From positions 140,880,885-140,944,884 of the forward strand of contig NC_053038.3 of the NCBI RefSeq assembly GCF_002575655.3: a stretch of DNA of 64,000 nucleotides, written 5' to 3'. A program made the translations under genes and the position numbers. The notes below the pieces were generated by a model. That model was not told the DNA's origin and did not search any database. It saw only the letters and a program-made list of their open reading frames with translations. This stretch comes from Aegilops tauschii subsp. strangulata (Eukaryota; Streptophyta; Magnoliopsida; Poales; Poaceae). Shown piece after piece: positions 36,601 to 47,823 of the stretch. How positions within the stretch are numbered: the stretch's first letter is position 1; the number at the start of each line of letters is the position of its first letter.

Positions 36601-39600
36601 CTTTGGTGTAAGCTTCTTGCAAACCGGAGCTTCCCTCAAGAAGGCTCGTGGTTCCGAGCGAGAACGTGCCACCTCCGTGTGTGAAATGAAATACGTACAC
36701 AGCCTTCTCCCGCCTTAATTTTTTTACACAGGCAGATTAGACCAAACTAGAAGTATCGTATTAAATTTTGTAATTATTCCGGGTTCGTTTGGCCTTTTTT
36801 ATACATTAATTGAGTTTTTGGGCATTTAATGTGCATAATTCAAATTTGAACTACAAGCGCATGCTCCAGTGCACGAGAGTTGGTTGAAAAATCACATGTG
36901 TGTCCTTGGGTGAATTTCTAGGTCCCATGCAAGAAATGGGAATGAAATTCAAACATCTGGGCGTCGTGGCTCGGCCAGAAAAATTGAGAAACTTGGTTTT
37001 TTAATTCCTGTAAATCCAAAACACGCCTGAAAATCATGAAACTTGGCATGGTGTCATGACATAGCACCAACATGCTGTGGTAATTTTTTTGCCCGAATTG
37101 GGACAAGCTTTGGGGTAAGCTTCTTAGAATCCGGAGCTTCCCTCAAGAAGGCTCGTGGTTCCGAGGGGGGACATGCCACCTCCGTGTGCAAAATGACATA
37201 CGTACACTGCCTTCTCCCACCTTAATTTTTTACACAGGTAGATTAGACCAAAATAGAAGTATCGTGCTAAATTTTGGAATTATTCCGAGTTCGTTTGGCC
37301 TTTATTATATATTAATTGAGTTTTGGGCATTTAATGTGCATAATTCAAATTTGAACTACAAGCGCATGCTCCAGTGCACGAAAGTTGGTTGAAAAATCAC
37401 ATGTGTGTCCTTGGGTGAATTTCTAGGCCCCATGTAAGAAATGGGAATGAAATTCAAACATCTGGGCATCGTGGCTCGGCCGGAAAGATAGAGAAACTTG
37501 GTTTTTAATTCCTGTAAATCCAAAAGACGCCTGAAAATCATGAAACTTGGCATGGTGTCATGACATTGCACCAACATGCTGCGGTAATTTTTTTTGCTGA
37601 ATTGGCACAATCTTCGGTGTAAGCTTCTTGCAAACCGGAGCTTCCCACAAGAAGGCTCGTGGTTCCGAGAGGGAACGTGTCACCTCCGTGTACGAAACGA
37701 CATCAGTACACTGCCTTCTCCCGCCTTAATTTTTTTACACAGGAAGATTACACCAAATAGAAGTATCGTGCTAAATTTTGTAATTATTCCGGGTTTGTTT
37801 GGCCTTTTTTATACATTTATTGTGATTCTGGGCATTTAATGTCTGAATTCAAATTTGAACTATAAGGACATGCTCCAGTGCACCAAAGTTGGTTGAAAAA
37901 TCACATGTGTGTCCTCGGATGAATTTCTAGGTCCCATTTAAGATATGGGAATGAAATTCAAACATTTGGGCATCGTGGCTCGGCCGGAAAGATTGAGAAA
38001 CTTGATTTTTTAATTCCTGTAAATCCAAAACACGTCTGAAAATCATGAAACTGGGCATGGTGTCATGACATGGCACCAACATGCTGCGGTAAATTTTTTG
38101 GCCGAACTGGGACAAGCTTTGGTGTAAGATTCTTGCAAATCGGAGCTTCCCTCAAGAAGGCTCGTAGTTCCGAGCGAGAACGTGCCACCTCCGTGTGTGA
38201 AATGACATACGTACACAACCTTCTCCCGCCTTAATTTTTTTACACAGGCAGATTAGACCAAAATAGAAGTATTGTGTTAAATGTTGGAATTATTCTGGGT
38301 TCGTTTGGCCTTTTTTATACATTAATTGAGTTTTTGGGCATTTAATGTGCATAATTCAAATTTGAACTACAAGCGCATGCTCCAGTGCACGAAAGTTGGT
38401 TGAAAAATCACATGTGTGTCCTTTGGTGAATTTCTAGCTCCCATGCAAGAAATGGGAATGAAATTCAAACATCTGGGCGTCCTGGCTCGGACGGAAAGAT
38501 TGAGAAACTTGGTTTTTTAATTCCTGTAGATCCAAAACACGCCTGAAAATCATGAAACTTGGCATGGTGTCATGACATGGCACCAACATGCTGCGGTAAT
38601 TTTTTTGCCCGAATTGCGACAAGCTTTGGTGTAAGCTTCTTGCAAACCGGAGCTTCCCTCAAGAAGGCTCGTGGTTCCGAGGGGGAACATGCCACCTCCG
38701 TGTGCGAAATGACATACGTACACTGCCTTCTCCCGCCTTAATTTTTTATACAGGCAGATTAGACCAAAATAGAAGTATCGTGCTAAATTTTAGAATTACT
38801 CCGGGTTCGTTTGGCCTTTTTATACATTAATTGAGTTTTTGGGCATTTAATGTGCATAATTCAAGTTTGAACTACAAGCGCATGCTCCAGTGCACGAAAG
38901 TTGGTTGAAAAATCACATGTGTGTCCTTGGGTGAATTTCTAGGTCCCATGCAAGAAATGGGAATGAAATTCAAACATCTGGGCGTCGTTGCTCGGCCGGA
39001 AAGATTATGAAACTTGGTTTTTTAATTTCTGTAAATCCAAAACACGCCTGAAAATCATGAAACTTGGGATGGTGTCATGACATGGCACCAACATGCTGCG
39101 GTAATTTTTTGGCTGAATTGGGACAATCTTCGGTGTAAGCTTCTTGCAAACCGGAGCTTCCCACAAGAAGGCTCGTGGTTCCGAGAGGCAACGTGTCACC
39201 TCCGTGTACGAAACGACATAAGTACACTGCCTTCTCCCGCCTTAATTTTTTTACACTGGCAGATTAGACAAAATAGAAGTATCATGCTAAATTTTGTAAT
39301 TATTCCGGGTTTGTTTGGCCTTTTTTAAACATTTATTGTGATTCTGGGCATTTAATGTCCATTATTCAAATTTGAACTATAAGGACATGCTCCAGTGCAC
39401 GAAAGTTGGTTGAAAAATCACATGTGTGTCCTTGGATAAATTTCTAGGTCCCATGCACGAAATGAGAATGAAATTCAAACATCTGGGCGTCGTGGCTCGG
39501 CCGGGAAGATTTAGAAACTTGGTTTTTTAATTCCTGTAAATCCAAAACACGCCTGAAAATCATGAAACTTGGCATGGTGTCATGACATGGCACCAACATG

Positions 39601-42150
39601 CTGCGGTAATTTTTTTGGCCGAATTGGGACAAGCCTAGGTGTAAGCTTATTGCAAACCGGAGCTGCCCTCAAGAAGGCTCGTGGTTCCGAGGGGGAACGT
39701 GTCACCTCCGTGTACGAAACAACATATGTACACTGCCTTCTCCCGCCTTAATTTCTTTTACACAGGAAGATTACACCAAATAGAAGTATCGTGCTAAACT
39801 TTGTAATTATTCCGGGTTTGTTTGGCCTTTTTTATACATTTATTGTGATTCTGGGCATTTAATGTCCATAATTCAAATTTGAACTATAAGGACATGCTCC
39901 AGTGCACCAAAGTTGGTTGAAAAATCACATGTGTGTCCTTGGATGAATTTCTAGGTCTCATGCAAGATATGGGAATGAAATTCAAACATTTGGGCGTCGT
40001 GGCTCGGCCGGAAAGATTGAGAACTTGTTTTTTTAATTCCTGTAAATCCAAAACACGTCTAAAAATCATGAAACTGGGCATGGTGTCATGACATGGCACC
40101 AACATGCTGCGGTAATTTTTTTGGCCGAACTGGGACAAGCTTTGGTGTAAGCCTCTTGCAAACCGGAGCTTCCCTCAAGAAGGCTCGTGGTTCCGAGCGA
40201 GAACGTGCCACCTCCGTGTGTGAAATGACATACATACACAACCTTCTCCCGCATTAATTTTTTTACACAGGCAGATTAGACCAAAATAGAAGTATCGTGT
40301 TAAATTTTGGAATTATTCCGGGTTTGTTTGGCCTTTTTTATACATTAATTGAGTTTTTGGGCATTTAATGTGCATAATTCAAATTTGAACTACAAGCGCA
40401 TGCTCCAGTGCACGAAAGTTGGTTGAAAAATCACATGTGTGTCCTTGGGTGAATTTCTAGGTCCCATGCAAGAAATGGGAATGAAATTCAAACATCTTGG
40501 CATCGTGGCTCGGCCGGAAAGATTGAGAATCTTGGTTTTTTAATTCCTGTAAATCCAAAACACGCCTGAAAATCATGAAACTTGGCATGGTGTCATGACA
40601 TAGCACCAACATGCTACGGTAATTTTTTTGCCCGAATTGGGAAAAGCTTTGGTGTAAGCTTCTTGCAAACCGGAGCTTCCCTCAAGAAGGCTCGTGGTTC
40701 CAAGGGGGAACATGCCACCTCCGTGTGCGAAATGACATACGTACACTGCCTTCTCCCGGCTTAATTTTTTATACTGGCAGATTAGACCAAAATAGAAGTA
40801 TCGTGCTAAATTTTGGAATTATTCCGGGTTTGTTTTGCCTTTTTTTATACATTAATTGAGTTTTTGGGCATTTAATGTGCATAATTCAAATTTGAACTAC
40901 AAGCGCATGCTCCAGTGCACGAAAGTTGGTTGAAAAATCACATGTGTGTCCTTGGGTGAATTTTTAGGTCTCATGCAAGAAATGGGAATGAAATTCAAAT
41001 ATCTGGGCGTCGTGGCTCGGCCGGAAAGATTGAGAAACTTGGTTTTTTAATTCCTGTAAATCCAAAATACGCCTGAAAATCATGAAACTTGGCATGGTGT
41101 CATGACATGGCACCAACATGCTGCGGTAATTTTTTTGCCCGAATTGGGACAAGCTTTGGTGTAAGCTTCTTGCAAACCGGAGCTGCCGTCAAGAAGGCTC
41201 GTGGTTCCGAGGGGGAACGTGTCACCTCCGTGTGCGAAACGACATACGTACACTGCCTTCTCCTGCCTTAATATTTTTACACAGGCAGATTAGACCAAAA
41301 TAGAAGTATCGTGCTAAATTCTGGAATTATTCCGGGTTCGTTTGGCCTTTTTATACATTAATTGAGTTTCTGGGCATTTAATGTGAATAATTCAAATTTG
41401 AACCACAAGCACATGCTCCAGTGCACCAAAGTTGGTTGAAAAATCACATGTTTGACCTTGGGTGAATTTCTAGGTCCCATGCAAGAAATGGGAATGTAAT
41501 TCAAACATCTGGGCGTCGTGGCTCGGCCGGAAAGATTATGAAACTTGGTTTTTTAATTTCTGTAAATCCAAAACACGCCTGAAAATCATGAAACTTGGGA
41601 TGGTGTCATGACATGGCACCAACATGCTGTGGTAATTTTTTTGGCCGAATTGGGACAAGCTTTGGTGTAAGCTTCTTGCAAACCGGAGCTTCCCTCAAGA
41701 AGGCTCGTGGTTCCGAGAGGGAACGTGTCACCTCCGTGTGTGAAACGACATACGTACACTGCCTTCTCCCGCCTTAATTTTTTTACACAGGCAGATTAGA
41801 CCAAAATAGAGGTATCGTGCTATATTTTGGAATTATTCTGGGTTCGTTTGGCCTTTTTTATACATTAATTGAGTTTCTGGGTATTTAATATGCATAATTC
41901 AAATTTGAACTACAAGCACATGCTCCAGTGCACCAAAGTTGGTTGAAAAATCACATGTGTGCCTTGGGTGAATTTCTAGGTCCCATGCAAGAAATGGGCA
42001 TGAAATTCAAACATCTGGGCGTCGTGGCTCGGCCGGAAATATTGAGAAAATTGGTTTTTTAATTTCTGTAAATCCAAAACACGCCTAAAAATCATGAAAC
42101 TTGGCATGGTGTCATGACATGGCATCAACATGCTGTGGTAATTTTTCTGT
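30614..42150. repeat. ~505-bp tandem array, right segment (about 23 units)
   Basis: Anchors TGGCATGG lie near 30985, 31490, 31998, 32504, 33006, 33511, 34012, 34516, 35022, 35527 and so on to about 42102; 22 intervals average 505 bp. Units fall into variants by one block. Type A reads ATTAATTGAG with TAATGTGCAT, type B reads ATTTATTGTG with TAATGTCCAT, and a third has ATTAATTGAGTTTTT. The order of variants is not random (see findings). The last unit fades near 42150 into unrelated CACTA sequence. The ~60-codon frames that recur on both strands are by-products of the repetition. Confidence 0.95.
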
Positions 42151-42759
42151 CCGATTTGCGAAGGCGCACACATTAATAATCGACAAAGTCATTTTGGAAC
42201 AAGTGCTGTCATGTTACAAATCGGAAACACAAGTATTATTGAAACCGTGGGCGTTCTACTTACCAATTACGTGCCGCCACGCGTCCCCTTTTTTTATTGG
42301 CTAGGAGGTGCCATGCGGGGTAGCTATTTGAGTATGGGAGGCGTGCGATCAGACCCCTCCGCATGCTCATCGGGAGGAGAGCCCTTTGGCCGCTACCCGC
42401 CGCGCACCTCCCTCCCAACGTCTCCATTAATGGCGCCCGAGCCCCTGTTCTACGGCGTGGCTATATGTCTCACTGGACTGAGATTTATGAGAGAAAAATG
42501 AAAATCTGAAAAGAAAGTTTTGCATGGATCTTGATGTAAGATCCGACGGACCTACATAGCATCGACTGCGACTTATAGCAAGCATGATGAATATAAGGAC
42601 GATGACAGTGGATAATAATTGTCTTACATATTTAGGAACATAATTAAAAAAAGCCACATGCGGCAACGCCCGAAATACACAAGGGCAAAAGAAGAAGGAA
42701 GACAACGATCTGGCTCGCTAATCTCTACTTTCTTGATGCGTTGCTGCAGGCCGCGGGAA
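42151..42759. other. CACTA-A internal sequence between the array and the coiled-coil gene
   Basis: Contains GCGCACACATTAATAATCG right after the array, a GC-rich block at 42265-42470 and the probable 3' untranslated part of the minus-strand gene that ends at 42760. No gene is visible; the 96-codon plus frame at 42211-42501 has no recognisable features. Confidence 0.5.
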
Positions 42760-43431
42760 CTAGTCTCCGCGGCGAGCGGTGATGAGCTCTTTCTTGTCCT
42801 CAAGATGCTGCTTGAGAGCATCCACAAATTCCTCCACCAGCCTTCTGTGCTTGATGTGCAGCATGGCATTCTCGTCCATAAGTTTCTCGACGATGACGCC
42901 GGTCCTCTTCAACAAGGCAGTGGTCTCCTCCTGCTGCTCCGCACTTCCGATGATCTTCGCCCTCAGCAGGTCGCGCTCGGCACGGAGCTTCGCATTGCTC
43001 TCATTTAGTTGCCGGATGACGCCAGTAGCCTATTCAAAAGAGGATTTCATGTCATTCTGCAACCTCGCCCAGCCGGAGATCTGATCCATCTGGCTATGGA
43101 CGATCGCATGCACGCGCCTATAAGAGTCCTCGCCTGCCCACGAGACATTTTCCCAGGCTGCCGTGGCGCGGGAGGACATCTCTGCTGCATTCGCGACGCG
43201 GTGGGACATCTCTTCTGCTTCTGCGGCGCGGCCGGACCAGGCTACCACATCGACGGCGTGGCGGGACCTGTGTGCTGCTTCAACGGCACGGCGGGACCTC
43301 TGTGCTGCTACGGCCGTGCGACGGGACATGCCGGCTGCGTTCGCGGCGAGGCGGGACATCTCTCGTGCTTCCGCTTCCATGCTCGCATCTCCCTGGAGGC
43401 AATCTCTCGACCCAGAACTCACGCTGGCCAT
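42760..43431 (-). pseudogene. Alanine-rich coiled-coil protein gene in CACTA-A, one internal stop
   Basis: A single continuous minus-strand frame of 224 codons, interrupted only by one TAG at 43032-43030, between codons 133 and 135. The N-terminal half has an imperfect repeat of about eleven residues, visible as AEAEEMSHRVANAAEMSSR and RRTAVAAQRSRRAVEAAHRS. The C-terminal half is a strongly predicted coiled coil (NESNAKLRAERDLLRAKI ... EEFVDALKQHLEDKKEL). The start has a strong context (GCCATGGCC), and a TATA box lies about 90 bases upstream. I know no function; it could be a transposon accessory protein or captured host sequence. The in-frame continuation after the stop argues that the lesion is recent. 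Confidence 0.7.
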
Positions 43432-43520
43432 GGCAGACGCAAAGGGAACGATGATGAATGGCTTGTTTGGTTTTGTGGATGAGGAGTTGAGGAGGAATGT
43501 GCAGTCATCTTGGAGTAGTA

Positions 43521-43530
43521 GTATTTATAA
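43521..43530 (-). promoter_or_regulatory. TATA box of the coiled-coil gene
   Basis: TTATAAATAC on the minus strand, 90 bases upstream of the ATG, followed by a C/A-rich leader (CTCCTCAACTCCTCATCC) typical of plant 5' untranslated regions. Confidence 0.65.
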
Positions 43531-43719
43531 CCGAGTAGTAATACGCTCCTAAGTGGGAAACCATTTAGGTTTGATCTGTGTGAACAGGTTTGCAATTTGG
43601 AACGGGACGCATGCTCAAAATTTACTGACGGTTATAAGTGCAGCACTACTCTCGGAAGGCGTAACATGGGCACGTACGCCTTCTCGGCCGCGTACATGGC
43701 ATTTGCACCATAGGGTGCA

Positions 43720-44329
43720 CCGCAATAGGCAATGTCAGCACACGTCTTGTTCCAACAACCGTGTGCGTTCATTATTACCATCGCACACACTTCTTTTAAT
43801 TAGAATATGTGTGCCCGTCTAGCGCACACACGTTGATCTATCTAACTGTTTCAGTTTGTTGTAGCTAATCGCAAACAGTTCATACGTGTGAAGGGTATGC
43901 CATCAATCGCAGACACTTTGATCTGGCTGACCCATTTATATTTTGTTGCCTAATCGCAAACAGTTAATCATTGTGAAGCGTATGCCCTCAATCGCACACA
44001 CCTTTATCTAGGTGCCGTTTTCTATTGTTCCTCCTCATCACAAACAGTTCATCCGAGTGAACCGTATGCTATATATTGCACACGCCTTCATCTGGCTGCC
44101 CGTTTCTTTTGTTCCACATCATCGCAAACAGTTCATTGAACTGAACCGTATGCCCTGCATCGGACACGAAACTAAAATCTAAACCGTGTTTGATGGCTCC
44201 GCCATCGCAAACGTTTTGCACCTTTTTTGACGGTTCTTTTACACCACCGTTTGCGATTATTGCATCGCACACAGTTTTGTCAAAGGGTCTCTGATCGTAG
44301 TGTCGCATTAGCAGCATCCTGTAGAAGTG
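43720..44329. repeat. Right subterminal repeats and terminus of CACTA-A
   Basis: A ladder of degenerate repeats, ATCGCAAACAGTTCAT...GTGAA..GTATGCC..., with copies near 43868, 43948, 44036 and 44122 at a spacing of about 80 bases. CATCGCACACAGTTTTGTC follows at 44266-44280. The terminus is reached through AGGGTCTCTGATCGTAGTG, TCGCATTAGCAGC and ATCCTGTAGAAGTG. Such repeats are transposase binding sites in CACTA elements. The same block occurs in reverse orientation at the left end of CACTA-B. A 193-codon minus frame crossing this terminus is spurious. Confidence 0.85.
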
Positions 44330-44685
44330 GTAGCTCACAAGTAGCAAAGCTGGAGAGGCCTGTGATGACGAGAATGCAAATGGTGGCGAGGGAGAACAAA
44401 ATACATGACATAGGCCAGAACGAAAAAATACGAACCTCCGTTGGCACGAGCAGCTAATGGGCCGCCGACCACCGCCAACTACAAACATAGTACAAATGCC
44501 GAGAAAGCTCGAAGCTGTGGAGACTAGCAACAATGAGGAAGGTAAAGGATGATGAGTGAGAAGAAAATACACAACATTGGCAAGTTGGAAACAAATACAA
44601 ACCTCGTTACCACGAGGAGTTAACGGGCTATCGATCGCCGCTGACAACAAACAGGGTAGGAATGCCTAGAAAGCTAGAAAGCCAG
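44330..44685. repeat. Diverged tandem duplication (about 165 bp, two copies)
   Basis: Two consecutive segments align over most of their length: GAGAACAAAATACATGACAT ... AATGCCGAGAAAGCTCGAAG in the first and GAGAAGAAAATACACAACAT ... AATGCCTAGAAAGCTAGAAA in the second, with many substitutions. Each holds a similar central block (AACCTCCGTTGGCACGAG / AACCTCGTTACCACGAG). Nothing identifies a gene or element. Confidence 0.6.
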
Positions 44686-44942
44686 TGATACATCTCCAAT
44701 GTATCTATATTTTTTTTATTGTTTCATGCAATTATATTATCATTATTGTCTACTTTATATCCCATGTTATATAATTTTCATGGACAAACCTATTAACTTA
44801 GTTCCCCGTGCCAGTTCCTATTTTTTTTTGCCTATTTCTTTATTTTGCGGAAAAACCATACCAAACGAAGTCCAAACATGATGAAGCTTTACGGTGATTT
44901 TTTCTCGACTACAAGAGACCATAGAAGCTTCGGGGATAGACC
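44686..44942 (+). repeat. LTR fragment, TGATACATCTCC type
   Basis: Opens TGATACATCTCCAATGTATC and runs 257 bases, with the AACCTATTAACTTAG and GCGGAAAAACCATACCAAAC blocks seen in the LTRs at 7589 and 51420. It is interrupted by a reverse-strand solo LTR and resumes for a few bases (AGAAGACCCAG) at 46444-46454 before the next LTR starts. Confidence 0.7.
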
Positions 44943-46438
44943 CGATGACCCACAATTATAGGGGATCAATCGTAGTCCATTCGATAAGTAAGAGTGTCGA
45001 ACCCAATGAGGAGCAAAAGGAAATGACAAGTGATTTTCAGCAAGGTAATTTCTGCAAGCACTGAAATTGTCGGTAACAGGTAGTTTGATAGCAAGATAGT
45101 TTGTAACAAGTAACAAGTAACAATAGTAACGAGAAGTGCATCAAGGTAGCCCAATCCTTTTGATGGCAAAGGACAGGCCGGTACGGTCTAAGATAATAAG
45201 TAAAACGTTCTTAAGGGCACACGAGAATTTCATCTAGACACTTTCATCATGTTTATTTGATTCGTGTTCGCATGTGGGTGTACTGGTGCTTTGGTGCTGT
45301 TCTTACTTGAACAAGCCTCCCACTTATTATTAACCCCATTGCAAGCATCCGCAACTATGAAAGAAGTATTAAGATAAAATCTAACCATAGCATTGAACAT
45401 ATGGATCCAAATTAGCTCTTTACGAAATAGCGCATAAACTAGGGTTTAAGCTTCTATCACTATAGCAACCCATCATCTAATAACTACTCCACAATGCATT
45501 CCCTTAGGCCAAAAGATGGTGAAGTGTCATGTAGTCGACGTTCACATAACACCACCAAGGGAATCACAACATAAATATCATCAAAATACCGAACGAATAC
45601 CAAATTCACATGATTACTTGCAACATGACTTCTCCCCTGGCCTCAAGAACAAAGGCAACTACTCACAAATAGTATTCATGCTCAAGATCAGAGGGATATT
45701 AAATAGCATAAGGGTCTGAACATATAATCTTCCACCAAATTAACCATATAGCATCAACTACAAGATGTAATCAACATTACTAGTCACCCACATGTACCAA
45801 TTTGAGGTTCTGGTACAAAGAATGAACACAAGAGATGAAATAGGGTTTGAGATGAGATGGTGTTGTTGAATACGTTGATGAAGGTTGGCCTCCCAAAGAT
45901 GAGAGGGTTGTTGGTGATGACGATGGCTTTCATTTCCCCCTCCGGGAGTGAAGTTCCTCGCTCTGCCGGAGGGCAAAAGTGCTCCTGCCCTAGTTCCGCC
46001 TTGAGATGGCGGCGCTCCATCCCGAAAGTCCTCTCCTTGTTTTTTCTAGGTCAAAAGACCTTATGTACCAGAAGATAGGCACCAGAGGTGGGCTGGGTGG
46101 CCCACTACCCACCAGGGCGCGCCTGGGGGGGGGGGCTGGCGCGCCCTGGTGTCTTGTGGCCACCTGGCAGCCCCCCTCTGGTAGTTCTTTTCTCCAATAT
46201 TTATTATATATTCAATAATAATTCTCTGTAAAATTTCAGCTCATTTGGAGATGTGCAGAATAGGTATCACTGACATAGCTTTTTCAGGTCTAGAATTCCA
46301 GCTGTCGGTATTCCCCCTCTTTGTGTAAAACTTGCATATTATGAGAGAAAAGGCATTAGAATTACTCCACAAAGTTTTATAGTACATAAAAACACTATAA
46401 ATAACAGTAGGAAAACGTGATGCAAAATGGGCGTATCA
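44943..46438 (-). repeat. Solo LTR, reverse orientation
   Basis: On the minus strand it starts TGATACGCCCATTTTGCATC at 46438 and ends near 44943 in TGTGGGTCATCG. It is 1496 bp with a GC-rich promoter-like block in the middle, including an inverted GGGCGCGCC pair around 46115-46145. Flanking bases AGACC (44938-44942) and ACACC (46439-46443) look like a 5-bp target duplication with one mismatch. No internal domain is left, so it arose by LTR-LTR recombination. Open frames inside are not genes. Confidence 0.75.
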
Positions 46439-46453
46439 ACACCAGAAGACCCA

Positions 46454-47823
46454 GGATACATCTCCAACGTATCTATAATTTATGAAGTATTCATGCCATG
46501 TTTACAACAATTTTATATGGTTTTGGTATGATTTGATTAGAACTAACCCAGACTGACGCTATGTTCAGTAGAACTACCGTGGTGTTTTTTTGCAGAAATA
46601 GAAGTTCTCGGAATGGGCTGAAAATTTACGGTGATTTTTTGTGAACCAAAAGAGACCCACGAAGCTTCGAGGAAGAACCAGAAGCCTCACGAGGAAGCGA
46701 CAAGCCTGGGAGGCGCGACCACCCCCAGGGAGCATGGGGCAAGCTTGTCGCTCCCCCGTGGTCCCCCTTGACGCGAAACCAACGCCTAAAATTTATATAA
46801 ATACCAAACGCCCAAAAAGAAACCTAGAACTTCCGCTCTATCGCTGAAAGCCTCTTTACTGAAGCGATCTCATCTGTAGCCCTGCTCTGGCACCCTACCG
46901 AAGGGGGAAATCATCACCAGAGGCCATCTTCCTCATCCCGGTGGCCACCATGACGAGGAGGGAGTCGTTCACCCTTGGGGCTGAGGGTATGTACCCGTAG
47001 CTATGTATTTGATCTCTCTCTCATGTGTTCTTGATTTGGCATGATCTTGATGTACCATGAGATTTGTTAATATAGTTGGATGAGATGGTGTTTCTCCCTC
47101 TCTATCTTGTTGTGATGAATTGAGTTTTTACCTTTGAGGTTTCACTATTATCGGATTGAATACTTTTATGGATTTGAGAACAGTTGATGTATGTCTTGCA
47201 TATGAATACCCTGGTGACAATGGGATATTATATTGATTCACTTGATGTGTTTTTTGCACTCAACTCGCGGATTCACAAGGTGACATCAGGGTAATCTATG
47301 CATAGGGGTTCATGCACATTCTCATCCTACTTTCTCCAGTCGAAATCTTGGGGCACTCTTTGAAGTTTTTTCCGTTGGATTGAATATTATGATTCTGAAG
47401 TTGTTTGATGCATATCGAATAATCAATTCATGGATACTTGTGGTGACATTGGAGTATCTAGGTGGCATTAGAGTTGGTCGATGTGTATCATATGGTGCTA
47501 TTTTAGTATGAACTCTAGGGCTGTTCGTGACACTTATAGGAATGGCTCAATAGGTTGATCGGAAAAGATAACTTTGAGTTGGTTTCGTACCCTACAACAA
47601 TTTCATCTTATGTTCTCCACTAATTAAGAACTTCGGAGTTATTCTTTGTCGCATGTTGAGGGATTGTTATATGATCCAATTATGTTAGCACTATTGAGAG
47701 ATTGCACCAGTGAAAGTATGAACCCTAGGCCTTGTTTCCAAGCATTGCAACACCGTTTGTGCTCAGTTTTATCACTTGCTACCTTGCAGTTGTTACATTT
47801 ACAAATTTCAAAACCATATATCT
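46454..47823 (+). repeat. LTR cut off by CACTA-B
   Basis: Opens GATACATCTCCAACGTATC (first base changed from the usual TG) and runs 1.37 kb. It includes TACGGTGATTTTTTGTGAACC, a TATA-like TTTATATAAATACC near 46790 and the leader CCGAAGGGGGAAATCATCACC. It stops at 47823, where the CACTA-B terminus begins, without the terminal CA of an LTR, so CACTA-B inserted into it. The missing end should lie beyond CACTA-B, outside the window. Confidence 0.75.

Larger units (their letters stand above)
12178..44329. mobile_element. CACTA-A: large non-autonomous CACTA-like interval carrying a tandem array
   Basis: The left end reads CACTGGTACAACGACG immediately after the copia LTR. The right end reads ATCCTGTAGAAGTG at 44316-44329, so its reverse complement starts CACTTCTACAGGAT. 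Both show the CACTA-type terminus and adjoin zones of short repeats of the form GCAAACAGTT/CACACAGTT. No transposase is present. The cargo is a B3-like gene remnant, a 35-bp minisatellite, a ~505-bp tandem array split by two younger insertions, and a coiled-coil gene. Pairing these two ends as one element is inference: beyond CACT..TACA their terminal sequences differ. Confidence 0.55.

Noticed and set aside
14680..42150. CRISPR-like array
   Set aside because: Units of about 505 bp repeat throughout with no spacer/repeat alternation, and the context is a plant genome.
14838..42173. Recurrent ~60-codon frames on both strands (starting MSQFGQKNYRSM or MAWCHDMAPTCC) in nearly every array unit
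   Set aside because: They recur only because the unit recurs. The period is not a multiple of three, there is no shared start context or splice pattern, and many units carry stops or frameshifts with no sign of frame conservation.
44069..44650. 193-codon minus-strand frame
   Set aside because: It crosses the CACTA-A terminus and the subterminal repeats, so no single ancestral sequence encoded it.
46641..46847. 68-codon plus-strand frame in the LTR left of CACTA-B
   Set aside because: It covers the promoter/leader part of an LTR, where coding sequence is not expected, and resembles no protein.
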